The notes: generated by a model not told the origin, from the sequence alone. A stretch of DNA of 18,278 bases from Porphyromonadaceae bacterium UBA7087 (GCA_002493515.1 DKYZ01000008.1:1-18278); one strand, 5' to 3'. Counted from the first letter of the stretch, positions 8,050 through 15,550 are shown. Program-made: numbers and translations.

Positions 8050-8535
8050 ATGGATAATCTTGACGAGATAGATAAAAAAATACTCCGCGAGCTTCAGGAA
8101 AACTCGCGGCTCACCACCAAGGAGCTGGCTGGAAAGGTAAATCTCTCGACAACCCCGGTCTACGAACGGGTGAAGCGTCTCGAGAACGAGGGGTACATAA
8201 AGAAGTATGTGGCGGTGCTCGACCCGGAGAAGCTGAACCTGGGTTTCACGGTGTATGTCAACGTGGAGCTCGTGCGCCAGAGCTACCAGGGGGTACAGAC
8301 CTTTGCTGACCGTGTGAAGGATATTCCGGAGGTGACGGAGTGTTACAGTGTGGCCGGGAAGACGGATTTCATCCTGAAGATACATGCGCCGAGCATGAGA
8401 TATTATAAGGAATTCGTGCTCGGGGTGCTCGGGCGTATCGACAACGTGAAGCACATCGACTCGATTTTCGTGATGAGCGAGGTGAAACACACCACCACGC
8501 TTCCTCTCGGTACGTCGGCAGATTCTCCGGCCTGA
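8050..8535 (+). CDS. Lrp/AsnC family transcriptional regulator
   Basis: A 161-residue regulator of the feast/famine family. The N-terminal AsnC-type helix-turn-helix covers about residues 5-50 (IDKKILRELQENSRLTTKEL, then STTPVYERVKRLENEGYI). The C-terminal ligand-sensing RAM domain covers about 65-150, with VTECYSVAGKTDFILKI at 95-111 in the position of the family's conserved glycine-containing effector loop. Such proteins form octamers or higher discs and bind DNA in response to amino acids or similar small molecules. The ligand and targets cannot be read from sequence; autoregulation is common in the family. The start agrees with the family N-terminus and with the promoter at 7951-7981. It converges with the acyltransferase gene, 20 bp away, with no clear terminator between. 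Confidence 0.92.
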   Translation: MDNLDEIDKKILRELQENSRLTTKELAGKVNLSTTPVYERVKRLENEGYIKKYVAVLDPEKLNLGFTVYVNVELVRQSYQGVQTFADRVKDIPEVTECYSVAGKTDFILKIHAPSMRYYKEFVLGVLGRIDNVKHIDSIFVMSEVKHTTTLPLGTSADSPA

Positions 8536-8555
8536 CGACGCTCCGGACAGACAGG

Positions 8556-9542
8556 TCACAGATGCGACAGGCGCCTTGCGGCGTCCTCCTCGCCATATTC
8601 GGCGATAAAACCCTGGCGTGTGCGTTTCCAGCGGTTGTGGCTCCACAGCCAATACTGTGGAGCGCGACGGATTGTGTCCTGCAGGAGGGCGAAATAGCGG
8701 CGCGTAAGCTCGAATGGCTCAAGGGAGGAGGCATCGTCGGTAAGCTTGATGAAACGCCCGACGTATCTTCCGCGCCCCTTGCAGCTCATGTCGAGATAAT
8801 AGACGGGGCCGCGGAGCATACGCGCCAGGCGTTCGGGGCCGGTGAAGACGGGGGTGTCATGATTGAGGAAATCCACGAAGCTGTGTACGGCATCATACAG
8901 TGGCACCTGGTCGGCGATGTAGCCCACTACCGTAGGCACGCCTGCCTTACGGTGACGCGCTATCCAGCGCAGTGTGTCGGCCATTGCCACACACTCCGCT
9001 CCCCAGCGGCTCCTGAGTTCCAGGAAGGCGTCGTCCACCCCCTTGTTTTCCAAAGGGTGATATATCTGTCCGGACCGACACTCCGACGTCAGGTGGAGAG
9101 GTATGGAGCTGACCCATTCCCAGTTACAGTAATGACCTAAATAGAGCGTGACGCTTTTTCCGGCGCCTAAGTCGGCGTCAAGTTCTTCAATGTTCTCGAA
9201 ACGCATTCTCGACTTGATCTCGTCACGGCTCATCCGGCTCATCCGGGCCGTCCCAACGAAATAATCACCCAGGAAACGGTAATATTTCCGCGCGATATCC
9301 TTTATCCGCTTATCATCCATCTCCGGAAACGAGCTTCGCAGATTTCCCATGACCACACGCTGCCGATACCTGACGACATCGCCAAGCATCCAGCCTACCG
9401 TCGCCGAAAGCAAGTGTGTCACACGCAGGGGTAACACTCCTGCCATCCACAGCATGGCCTTGGCCGCGGCGTAGCCGCACCGCTCGCCGAGTCCCTTGCG
9501 CCGCCCTTTGTTCTTCTCCTTGCTATTTGCGTTACAACTCAT
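8556..9542 (-). CDS. Lipid A biosynthesis acyltransferase (LpxL/HtrB family)
   Basis: A 328-residue LpxL/LpxM-family acyltransferase, which adds a secondary acyl chain to lipid A on the cytoplasmic face of the inner membrane. The catalytic HX4E motif is GHYCNWEW with H137 and E142. IADQVP (209-214) and YWLWSHNRWK near the C-terminus are family signatures, as is NLRSSFPE (67-74). A hydrophobic segment (about 24-56) would anchor it in the membrane. I chose the ATG at 9542; an upstream in-frame TTG at 9554 overlaps the -7 box, so it is unlikely. It is divergent from an MsbA-like exporter, 53 bp away, which supports a lipid A role. Which position and chain it transfers is not determinable. Confidence 0.9.
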   Translation of the reverse strand: MSCNANSKEKNKGRRKGLGERCGYAAAKAMLWMAGVLPLRVTHLLSATVGWMLGDVVRYRQRVVMGNLRSSFPEMDDKRIKDIARKYYRFLGDYFVGTARMSRMSRDEIKSRMRFENIEELDADLGAGKSVTLYLGHYCNWEWVSSIPLHLTSECRSGQIYHPLENKGVDDAFLELRSRWGAECVAMADTLRWIARHRKAGVPTVVGYIADQVPLYDAVHSFVDFLNHDTPVFTGPERLARMLRGPVYYLDMSCKGRGRYVGRFIKLTDDASSLEPFELTRRYFALLQDTIRRAPQYWLWSHNRWKRTRQGFIAEYGEEDAARRLSHL

Positions 9543-9551
9543 ATTCAGCTG

Positions 9552-9559
9552 CAAAGTTA
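9552..9559 (-). promoter_or_regulatory. -7 promoter box of the lipid A acyltransferase gene
   Basis: TAACTTTG on the minus strand fits TAnnTTTG and ends 9 nt before the ATG at 9542. No -33 box at canonical spacing was found. It shares the 53-bp intergenic with the divergent exporter promoter. Confidence 0.45.
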
Positions 9560-9582
9560 CTAATTTTGAGCGGATTTTTTAC

Positions 9583-9590
9583 TAATTTTG
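9583..9590 (+). promoter_or_regulatory. -7 promoter box of the MsbA-like exporter gene
   Basis: TAATTTTG ends 5 nt before the ATG at 9596. The 12-bp word TTACTAATTTTG occurs twice, at 9557-9568 and 9579-9590, giving a second box 22 bp upstream. No good -33 box accompanies either copy. The short spacing to the ATG suggests a nearly leaderless mRNA. Confidence 0.48.
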
Positions 9591-9595
9591 CAGTC

Positions 9596-11443
9596 ATGAA
9601 AGACCTGCTGATGTTTATACGGCGCTTCGTGCGCCCCTACCGGTGGAACGTGGTCTGGAGCGTAGTCTTCAATTTTCTGACCACCTTCTTCACCCTCTTC
9701 TCCTTCGCCTTCATCATGCCGATACTGAAGATTCTTTTCAGCCTCGACACCACCCGCTACGAATATATGGACTGGAGCGAGGGCTCGCTCCAGGAGGTCC
9801 TGCTCAATAATTTCTACTGGCAGGTGACCCGCCTGATCGACCTCTTCGGAGGCTCCGCCACGCTCGCCCTGCTCGCCGTGATGCTCATCATCGGAACATT
9901 CCTGAAGGTAATCACGGCCTACTTCAGCGAATATTTCATCATCCCGCTGCGCAACGGAGTGGTGCGCGACATCCGCAACACATTATACGACAAGATACTC
10001 TCGCTCCCCATCGGCTTCTACACCCATGAGCGGAAAGGAGACATAATGAGCCGCGTCAGCGGAGACGTCACCGAAATCGAGGTGTCGGTGGCAGCAAGTA
10101 TCGCGGCGCTGGTAAAGCAACCCATCATGATAATCGGCTGTCTCGCCATGATGCTCTTCGTCAGCTGGAAACTGACGCTGTTCGTGTTCGTGCTTCTTCC
10201 CATCGCCGGATGGATAATGGGAACTGTCGGCAAAAAGCTGAAGGCAAAGTCGCTGCGCGCGCAGGAACTGCTCGGCACAATCCTCTCCACTACCGAAGAG
10301 ACGATAGGGGGGCTGCGGGTTATAAAGGCGTTCAACGCCGAACGGCAGATGTCGGCGATGTTCGATGCCCAGACACGCGATTTTCTCAATGTCAGCAACT
10401 CCATACAGCGGCGCTATTGTCTTGCCCACCCGATGAGCGAGTTTCTCGGCACCATCGCCATCTCGATTGTGCTGTGGTTCGGAGGCACGCTCATCCTTGA
10501 CGGTTCCTCGGCCATAGACGCCCCGAGCTTCATATATTATATGGTGATCTTCTATAGTATCATCAATCCTGCAAAGGAGTTGTCGAAAACCGGCTACACC
10601 ATCCAGAAAGGCATGGCCTCGCTGAAACGCATAGACAAGATACTTCTCGCCGACAATCCCATAAAGGACGCCAGGAATCCGGTGGCGCTTCCCTCGTCGG
10701 CCCGAAAGAGCGCGAGCATCACATTCCGCGACGTGGACTTCAGCTACGACGGCGAGCGGAAAGTGATTGACGGCGTCAGCCTCGACATACGTCCGGGCAT
10801 GACCGTGGCTCTCGTGGGGCAGTCCGGCTCGGGAAAATCGACACTCGCCGACCTTATCCCCCGTTTTTGGGACGTTGACAGGGGAGTGGTGGAGGTAGAT
10901 GGTCACGATGTCAGGGACTATCGCGTCAGCGAACTGCGCTCCCTGATGGGGAACGTCAACCAGGAGGCGATACTCTTCAACGACACCTTTTACAACAACA
11001 TCGCCTTCGGCACACCCGGCGCAACACGCGAGCAGGTGGAGCAGGCGGCTCGGATAGCAAACGCCTATGACTTCATCATGGAGACTCCCGACGGACTCGA
11101 CACAATGGTGGGCGACAGGGGCTGCCGGCTCTCGGGAGGGCAGCGTCAGCGCATAAGCATAGCGAGGGCCGTGCTCAAGAACCCGCCTATTCTAATCCTC
11201 GACGAGGCGACATCCGCCTTGGACACGGAGAGCGAGAGGCTCGTGCAGGAGGCTTTGGAGCGACTTATGCGCGACCGCACCACGCTTGTGATAGCCCACA
11301 GGCTTTCCACCATCGCCAACGCCGACCTCATCTGCGTGATGCACGACGGAAAAATCATCGAACGTGGCACCCACGAGGAGCTTCTGGCCCTGAACGGCCA
11401 CTATTCCCGCCTCGTTACCCTACAAAGCATGGACAATGTGTGA
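9596..11443 (+). CDS. ABC exporter, MsbA-like half-transporter
   Basis: A 615-residue fused permease and ATPase. The exporter membrane domain (about 15-330) has six hydrophobic segments, including 24-48, 88-115, 165-208 and 285-325. The nucleotide-binding domain (about 373-610) has Walker A GQSGSGKST (408-416), Q-loop Q456, signature LSGGQ (512-516), Walker B LILDE (533-537), D-loop SALD and the H-loop histidine H568. It would act as a homodimer. Divergence from an LpxL-type acyltransferase makes flipping of core-lipid A the most likely role, but multidrug or other lipid export in the same family cannot be excluded. The start at 9596 (MKDLLMFIRRF) is chosen because the longer reading frame back to 9416 runs through the neighbouring gene and promoter. 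Its stop is 8 bp before the next promoter and no terminator is evident, so read-through is possible. Confidence 0.92.
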   Translation: MKDLLMFIRRFVRPYRWNVVWSVVFNFLTTFFTLFSFAFIMPILKILFSLDTTRYEYMDWSEGSLQEVLLNNFYWQVTRLIDLFGGSATLALLAVMLIIGTFLKVITAYFSEYFIIPLRNGVVRDIRNTLYDKILSLPIGFYTHERKGDIMSRVSGDVTEIEVSVAASIAALVKQPIMIIGCLAMMLFVSWKLTLFVFVLLPIAGWIMGTVGKKLKAKSLRAQELLGTILSTTEETIGGLRVIKAFNAERQMSAMFDAQTRDFLNVSNSIQRRYCLAHPMSEFLGTIAISIVLWFGGTLILDGSSAIDAPSFIYYMVIFYSIINPAKELSKTGYTIQKGMASLKRIDKILLADNPIKDARNPVALPSSARKSASITFRDVDFSYDGERKVIDGVSLDIRPGMTVALVGQSGSGKSTLADLIPRFWDVDRGVVEVDGHDVRDYRVSELRSLMGNVNQEAILFNDTFYNNIAFGTPGATREQVEQAARIANAYDFIMETPDGLDTMVGDRGCRLSGGQRQRISIARAVLKNPPILILDEATSALDTESERLVQEALERLMRDRTTLVIAHRLSTIANADLICVMHDGKIIERGTHEELLALNGHYSRLVTLQSMDNV

Positions 11444-11450
11444 ATTATAT

Positions 11451-11481
11451 TTTGAATTGACGTCAATTTGTTGTAAATTTG
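11451..11481 (+). promoter_or_regulatory. Canonical Bacteroidota promoter of the six-gene operon
   Basis: TTTG (11451-11454), exactly 19 bp, then TAAATTTG (11474-11481). It matches both consensus boxes and the spacing, the best promoter in the window. Transcription would start near 11486, leaving about 65 nt before the ATG at 11553. No comparable promoter was seen in the later gene junctions up to 16339. Confidence 0.75.
11455..11468. promoter_or_regulatory. Perfect 14-bp palindrome in the promoter spacer, putative operator
   Basis: AATTGACGTCAATT is fully self-complementary and lies directly between the -33 and -7 boxes. A dimeric regulator bound there would block RNA polymerase. The regulator is not identified; the Lrp-like and AraC-like proteins of this window are candidates by proximity only. 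Confidence 0.5.
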
Positions 11482-11552
11482 CACATCTCTCATAGCGAAA
11501 CTTATAATAGCGGAAATCCCTGACAACGGGAATTACCTCAAACCCAGCTCAA

Positions 11553-12299
11553 ATGAAAAAAATAGCCATATTCACATCCTCGGAAAGCGACGCCACACTG
11601 GAGCTCGCACGTTCGCTCGAGGGTGACGAAAGATTCCATATCGATATCGCTTTCACTGACGGCGGCCAGGAGAATGCCACGCGGCTGCGTCAGTCAGGAT
11701 TGATTGTCAACGAGATAACAGCCGATACTCTCGCCCTGCAGCAGGAGACACTCGCAGAACGCCTCGCCGACAACGGCATCGACCTCATAGTCACCGACCG
11801 TTTCTCCATGCCGCTCCCTCCTGCGATAGCCCAACGCTGGGAGGGCCGTACCTTGCGTCTGGAAGATAACCCCGAGATATTCAAGAAAGGGGTCGACGAG
11901 GAATGGGCAGAGACGTTGAAACTGAATTTCGACCCGTCGGCGGTGCCACCTCCGGTGCCGGAAAAGCAGTCGCAACCCACACCTCATGCTCCGGAATGCG
12001 CCTACGGGCAACCGGCAGCCGCAAAATACAATACCGCGACAGAGGGCGACAGACAGACACCTCCGCCTCCCATGCCACAGAACTATCTGCTTTGGTCAAT
12101 CCTGGCCACATTATTCTGCTGCCTGCCGCTCGGAATAGTATCCATAATATTCTCCGCACAGGTCAGCGGCAAGTATTTTGCAGGCGACTATGAAGGAGCG
12201 CGCCGCGCCTCCCGCTATGCCCAATACTGGATAATAGCCTCGATCGTGGTAGGAGTGGTGACAGCAACCCTCTACATCCCTATCTCGCTTCTCGGATGA
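11553..12299 (+). CDS. Formyltransferase-fold/CD225 membrane fusion protein
   Basis: A 248-residue protein of unknown function with three parts. Residues 1-105 resemble the N-terminal half of phosphoribosylglycinamide formyltransferase (PurN): KIAIFTSSESDATLELA, then AFTDGGQENATRLRQSGL (33-50), where PurN has its SNxxxAxGLxRAxxAGI pattern, then IDLIVTDRF. The PurN catalytic strand (NIHPS with its Asn and His) is replaced by LRLED (101-105), and the rest of that domain is missing, so catalysis is unlikely. Residues 129-176 are a proline-rich linker. Residues 177-242 form a CD225/dispanin domain with two hydrophobic segments (about 179-202 and 225-246) around AQVSGKYFAGDYEGARRASR. CD225 is the domain of eukaryotic IFITM proteins. 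It is first in the operon and ends 1 bp before the DUF2752 gene. Both neighbours being membrane proteins suggests a membrane-associated role; no function is claimed. Confidence 0.72.
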   Translation: MKKIAIFTSSESDATLELARSLEGDERFHIDIAFTDGGQENATRLRQSGLIVNEITADTLALQQETLAERLADNGIDLIVTDRFSMPLPPAIAQRWEGRTLRLEDNPEIFKKGVDEEWAETLKLNFDPSAVPPPVPEKQSQPTPHAPECAYGQPAAAKYNTATEGDRQTPPPPMPQNYLLWSILATLFCCLPLGIVSIIFSAQVSGKYFAGDYEGARRASRYAQYWIIASIVVGVVTATLYIPISLLG

Positions 12300-12300
12300 A

Positions 12301-12720
12301 ATGAGCCGTGCTTTCAACAGGCCGTCGCTTGCGCGACGCTTGGTCATACCGCTGGTGGTGCTCGCTGTCGCGGCGTTCTACTTCCTCTTCAATCCCCTGG
12401 AGAGCCCGTTCATGCCGCAGTGTGTGTTCCATAAGGTCACGGGGCTTTCATGCCCGGGCTGCGGCAGCCAGAGGGTGGTGCATCATCTTCTCCACGGCGA
12501 CCTGGCGTCGGCTTTCCAGGCCAACGCGCTCATGGTGTGCCTGATTCCGGGAGTCGCATTCCTTGTCTGGCTTGAGACACAGCGAACACGTCGCCCGAGA
12601 CTTTACGCCCGCGTATACAGCGTGGCGTTCATCTACGTCACGGGAGCCATTTTCGCAATATGGTTCGTGGCGCTACATTCTCAAAATTTAGCAAACTATG
12701 CAAGAGGTATTCAGTCATGA
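12301..12720 (+). CDS. DUF2752 membrane protein
   Basis: A 139-residue DUF2752 protein. The family mark is CPGCGSQR (51-58) followed by HHLLHGDLASAFQANAL (61-77). Three hydrophobic segments lie near 14-31, 75-92 and 106-125. The paired cysteines C51 and C54 look like a redox or metal site, but the family has no established function. It starts 1 bp after the CD225 gene; DUF2752 and CD225 genes are often neighbours in Bacteroidota (recollection, not checked). Its last 23 nt overlap the start of the steroid 5-alpha-reductase homologue, which implies translational coupling. Confidence 0.82.
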   Translation: MSRAFNRPSLARRLVIPLVVLAVAAFYFLFNPLESPFMPQCVFHKVTGLSCPGCGSQRVVHHLLHGDLASAFQANALMVCLIPGVAFLVWLETQRTRRPRLYARVYSVAFIYVTGAIFAIWFVALHSQNLANYARGIQS

Positions 12721-13477
12721 TTTCTACTGTACGGTGCTGACGGTGATGGCTGCAATGGCAGTGGTGGTGTTCATAGCCCTGCATAAGGTCACAGCCGGCT
12801 ATGGCATGATGTACGACCGCCGGTGGGGGCCGACTGTCGGCAACCGTCTCGGATGGGTCCTGATGGAGAGCCCGGTGTTTTTCCTCATGCTCATCCTCTG
12901 GCTTTGCAGCCCGAGGCGCGGAGAGGCCGCGCTTATAGTGATGACCACCCTTTTCCTGCTGCATTATTTCCAACGCTCATTCATCTTCCCCCTGCTGCTG
13001 AAAGGGAAAGGGAAGATGCCGCTCGCAATCATAGCCATGGGGGTGACGTTCAATGCAATAAATGCGTATATGATCGGAGGCTGGCTCTTCTATGTCGCTC
13101 CTCAGGGAAGCTACCCCACGCAATGGCTCGCCGACCCGCGATTCATCGGAGGCACAATACTGTTTTTCACCGGAATGGCGATAAACATGCATTCCGACCA
13201 TGTGATCCGCTCCCTCAGAAAGCCCGGCGACACGCGCCATTATATTCCCAGACGCGGCTTTTACAGGTATGTCGCCTCGGCCAACTATTTCGGCGAGCTG
13301 ACGGAATGGATCGGCTACGCCATATTGACCTGGAGTCTCGGCGGGGCGGTATTCGCCCTCTGGACTTTTGCCAACCTCGCTCCCAGGGCCCGCTCCATCC
13401 ACCGTCGCTATTGCCGGGAGTTCGGCGACGAGTACCGGCGCCTCGGCACGCGATACATAATCCCTTTCATATACTGA
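12698..13477 (+). CDS. Steroid 5-alpha-reductase homologue (SRD5A family)
   Basis: A 259-residue multi-pass membrane enzyme of the 3-oxo-5-alpha-steroid 4-dehydrogenase family, which reduces the delta-4 double bond of 3-oxo-steroids with NADPH. Similarity to human SRD5A2 is plain along the whole length: E57 (LMESP) and Y90 (LLHYFQRSF) correspond to the steroid-binding E57 and Y91; MHSDHVIRSLRKPGD (164-178), SANYFGELTEWIGYA (194-208) and the C-terminal IIPFIY match the NADP-binding and terminal motifs. About seven hydrophobic segments are visible. The start at 12698 overlaps the DUF2752 stop region by 23 nt and gives the same spacing to E57 as the human enzyme. Related enzymes in gut Bacteroidota form allo (5-alpha) bile acids; a polyprenol reductase role, as for SRD5A3, is less likely given the OYE and SDR neighbours. 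Confidence 0.9.
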   Translation: MQEVFSHDFYCTVLTVMAAMAVVVFIALHKVTAGYGMMYDRRWGPTVGNRLGWVLMESPVFFLMLILWLCSPRRGEAALIVMTTLFLLHYFQRSFIFPLLLKGKGKMPLAIIAMGVTFNAINAYMIGGWLFYVAPQGSYPTQWLADPRFIGGTILFFTGMAINMHSDHVIRSLRKPGDTRHYIPRRGFYRYVASANYFGELTEWIGYAILTWSLGGAVFALWTFANLAPRARSIHRRYCREFGDEYRRLGTRYIIPFIY

Positions 13478-13504
13478 TTCCGATATTAACCCATATATGA
13501 CTAT

Positions 13505-14734
13505 ATGACGAAACTGTTCACTCCGGCCTCCATCGGCCCTGTAACTCTAAGGAACCGTACCATCCGCTCGGCAGCGTTCGAGGGGATGGGGAAAGACAAC
13601 AACCCCACTCAGATGCTGCGCGACTATCATCTGAGCGTGGCTCGCGGAGGAGTAGGCATGACTACTCTGGCCTATGCCGGAATATGCCGGTCGGCCCTCT
13701 CTTTCAAGACCCAGCTCTGGCTGCGCCCGGAAATCGTGGAGCCGCTGCGAGAGATAACCGACGGCATCCACGCGGCCGGCGCAAAAGCCTCCATCCAGAT
13801 AGGCCACTGCGGCAACATGACCCACCGTTCCACGGCCGGATGCATCCCGGTAGGTGCCTCCTCCGGTTTCAATCTATATTCGCCCACCATAGCAAGGGGA
13901 TTGCGTCCCGATGAGCTCAAGACTCTTGCAAACCAGTTTGGCGACGCCGTGCGCACGGCCCGTGACGCCGGATTCGACTGCGTGGAGGTTCATGCCGGGC
14001 ACGGATATCTGATTTCCCAGTTCCTTTCCCCATATACCAACCGGAGACGCGATGAGTTCGGCGGCTCGCTCGACAACCGCATGCGCTTCATGCGTATGTG
14101 TATGGAGGAGGTGATGAAGGCGGCAGGTTCCGATATGGGAATACTTGTGAAGACAAATATGCGCGACGGCTTCAATGGGGGACTGGAGATTGAGGATTGC
14201 CTGACCGTGGCCCGGGAGCTGGAGAATCTGGGCGCCCATGCGCTCGTGCTTTCCGGCGGTTTCGTAAGCAAGGCTCCGATGTACGTGATGCGCGGCAGGA
14301 TGCCTATCTATTCCATGACCTACTACATGAAGCAACTGTGGCTTAAATACGGTGTCAGGATGTGCGGCAACATGATGATTCCATACGTCCCTTTCAAGGA
14401 GCTGTATTTCCTTGACGACGCCAGGGTGTTCCGCAGCGAGCTGAAGCTGCCGTTGGTATATGTGGGGGGTGTGGTGGACGGCCCGACCGCACGGAAAGTG
14501 ATGGAGGAGGGGTTCGAGTTCCTTCAGATGGGGCGCGCGTTGCTCAACGAACCTGATTTTGTAAACCGACTGAGGGAGGATGAATGCCACCGCTGCGGAT
14601 GCGACCATGTGAACTACTGCATAGCCCGGATGTATTCGCGGGAGATGGCGTGCCATAAGCACCTCGACAATCTTCCGCCGAAAATTCTTAAGGAGATAGA
14701 GAGGATAAAGGACGAGAACGCTAAGGTGAGATGA
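13505..14734 (+). CDS. Old-yellow-enzyme family NADH:flavin oxidoreductase (BaiCD-like, short form)
   Basis: A 409-residue FMN-barrel ene-reductase. Family marks are the FMN-binding opening (LFTPASIGPVTLRNRTIRSA, 4-23), QIGHCG (98-103), VHAGHGYLISQFLSPYTNRR (162-181) with H163 and H166, FGGSLDNR (185-192), and the phosphate-binding YVGGV (319-323) and QMGRALL (341-347). Unlike BaiCD/BaiH or 2,4-dienoyl-CoA reductase (over 600 residues), it stops after the barrel and has no C-terminal FAD/NAD(P) domain. It keeps a cysteine cluster, C361, C364, C366, C372 and C383, in the place of the 4Fe-4S ligands, with different spacing. Such proteins next to 5-alpha-reductases in Bacteroidota have been described as 5-beta-reductases for 3-oxo-delta-4 bile acids; that assignment here is inference. 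It starts 27 bp after the SRD5A gene and its stop overlaps the next start by 4 nt. Confidence 0.88.
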   Translation: MTKLFTPASIGPVTLRNRTIRSAAFEGMGKDNNPTQMLRDYHLSVARGGVGMTTLAYAGICRSALSFKTQLWLRPEIVEPLREITDGIHAAGAKASIQIGHCGNMTHRSTAGCIPVGASSGFNLYSPTIARGLRPDELKTLANQFGDAVRTARDAGFDCVEVHAGHGYLISQFLSPYTNRRRDEFGGSLDNRMRFMRMCMEEVMKAAGSDMGILVKTNMRDGFNGGLEIEDCLTVARELENLGAHALVLSGGFVSKAPMYVMRGRMPIYSMTYYMKQLWLKYGVRMCGNMMIPYVPFKELYFLDDARVFRSELKLPLVYVGGVVDGPTARKVMEEGFEFLQMGRALLNEPDFVNRLREDECHRCGCDHVNYCIARMYSREMACHKHLDNLPPKILKEIERIKDENAKVR

Positions 14735-15537
14735 AAAGTGATTGTCTGAGGGGCGAATGGGCAGTGGTCACCGGAGCCTGCAGCGGTATCGGCCTGGAGT
14801 TTTCCCACAGGCTGGCCGAGCTCGGGGCATCGGTGGTGATGGTCTCCAACCGGGAGCGCGAGCTGCAGGAGGCGGCACGCGACGTGGCGTCAAGGCATGA
14901 TGTCAATACTCTTCCGCTTACTCTTGACCTGACTTCGGAAAAGGCGGCGAAGGAGATAATGTCGTTTATCGACCGTAACGGAGTAGATCCATCGGTATTC
15001 ATCAACAATGCCGGTATCTTCTCGTTCGCTCCTGTCACGGAGACGCCCCGGGGTAAAATCGACTGCTTCATAGGGCTGCATGTCACGGCTGTGACCAGTC
15101 TCAGCCGTGAATTTGCCCTGCGTTTTGCAAAAAGAGGAGGCGGCCGCATCCTCAACATGTCGTCAATGTCATGCTGGACGCCTATGCCGGGGCTTGCCAT
15201 GTACGCAGCCACGAAAGCTTATATCCGCGTATTCTCGCGGGCCCTCCATTACGAGATGCGTGAGAGCGGGGTGACTGTCACCGTGGCATGTCCTGGCGGC
15301 ATCGCCACAGATCTCTTCGGGTTGCCTGAGAATCTTAAGCGTCTGGCCGTAAGGATCGGTGCGCTCCAGACTCCGGAACGCTTTACCCGCAACGCGGTCA
15401 GGAAACTTCTGAAGGGGAAGATGCAGTATATCAACGGAGGGTTGAACCGTATGTCGATAGTATTTGTGGGAATGACGCCCACGTGGGTGAGGATGATGGT
15501 GAAGCACCGGCTTCTCGACAGGGGTATCAGGCGCTAA
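14731..15537 (+). CDS. Short-chain dehydrogenase/reductase, putative hydroxysteroid dehydrogenase
   Basis: A 268-residue classical SDR. The Rossmann motif is TGACSGIG (14-21), NNAG lies at 92-95, and the catalytic set is S145, Y158 and K162 (YAATK). The PGG motif after the active site (188-190) and a hydrophobic, basic C-terminal part (about 240-268) recall 17-beta-HSD12/3-type enzymes, suggesting membrane association. In a steroid-reduction cluster a 3-alpha- or 3-beta-hydroxysteroid dehydrogenase role is the natural guess, but SDR sequence alone does not settle substrate or stereochemistry. The ATGA overlap with the upstream stop shows tight coupling. Confidence 0.87.
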   Translation: MKSDCLRGEWAVVTGACSGIGLEFSHRLAELGASVVMVSNRERELQEAARDVASRHDVNTLPLTLDLTSEKAAKEIMSFIDRNGVDPSVFINNAGIFSFAPVTETPRGKIDCFIGLHVTAVTSLSREFALRFAKRGGGRILNMSSMSCWTPMPGLAMYAATKAYIRVFSRALHYEMRESGVTVTVACPGGIATDLFGLPENLKRLAVRIGALQTPERFTRNAVRKLLKGKMQYINGGLNRMSIVFVGMTPTWVRMMVKHRLLDRGIRR

Positions 15538-15550
15538 AAATGTTTGTTGT

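Noticed and set aside
8536..8555. A bidirectional terminator between the Lrp and acyltransferase genes
   Set aside because: The 20-bp gap has only a short CTCCGG repeat and no T tract on either strand.
9543..9554. TTG start at 9554 for the lipid A acyltransferase
   Set aside because: It overlaps the -7 box at 9552-9559; the ATG at 9542 is downstream of the promoter and gives a normal length.
11553..11867. A working glycinamide ribonucleotide formyltransferase
   Set aside because: Only the first half of the fold is present and the catalytic Asn-His strand is replaced by LRLED.
13874..14662. A 262-codon minus-strand frame inside the OYE gene
   Set aside because: The plus-strand product has all OYE motifs; the opposite frame has no motif and no promoter.
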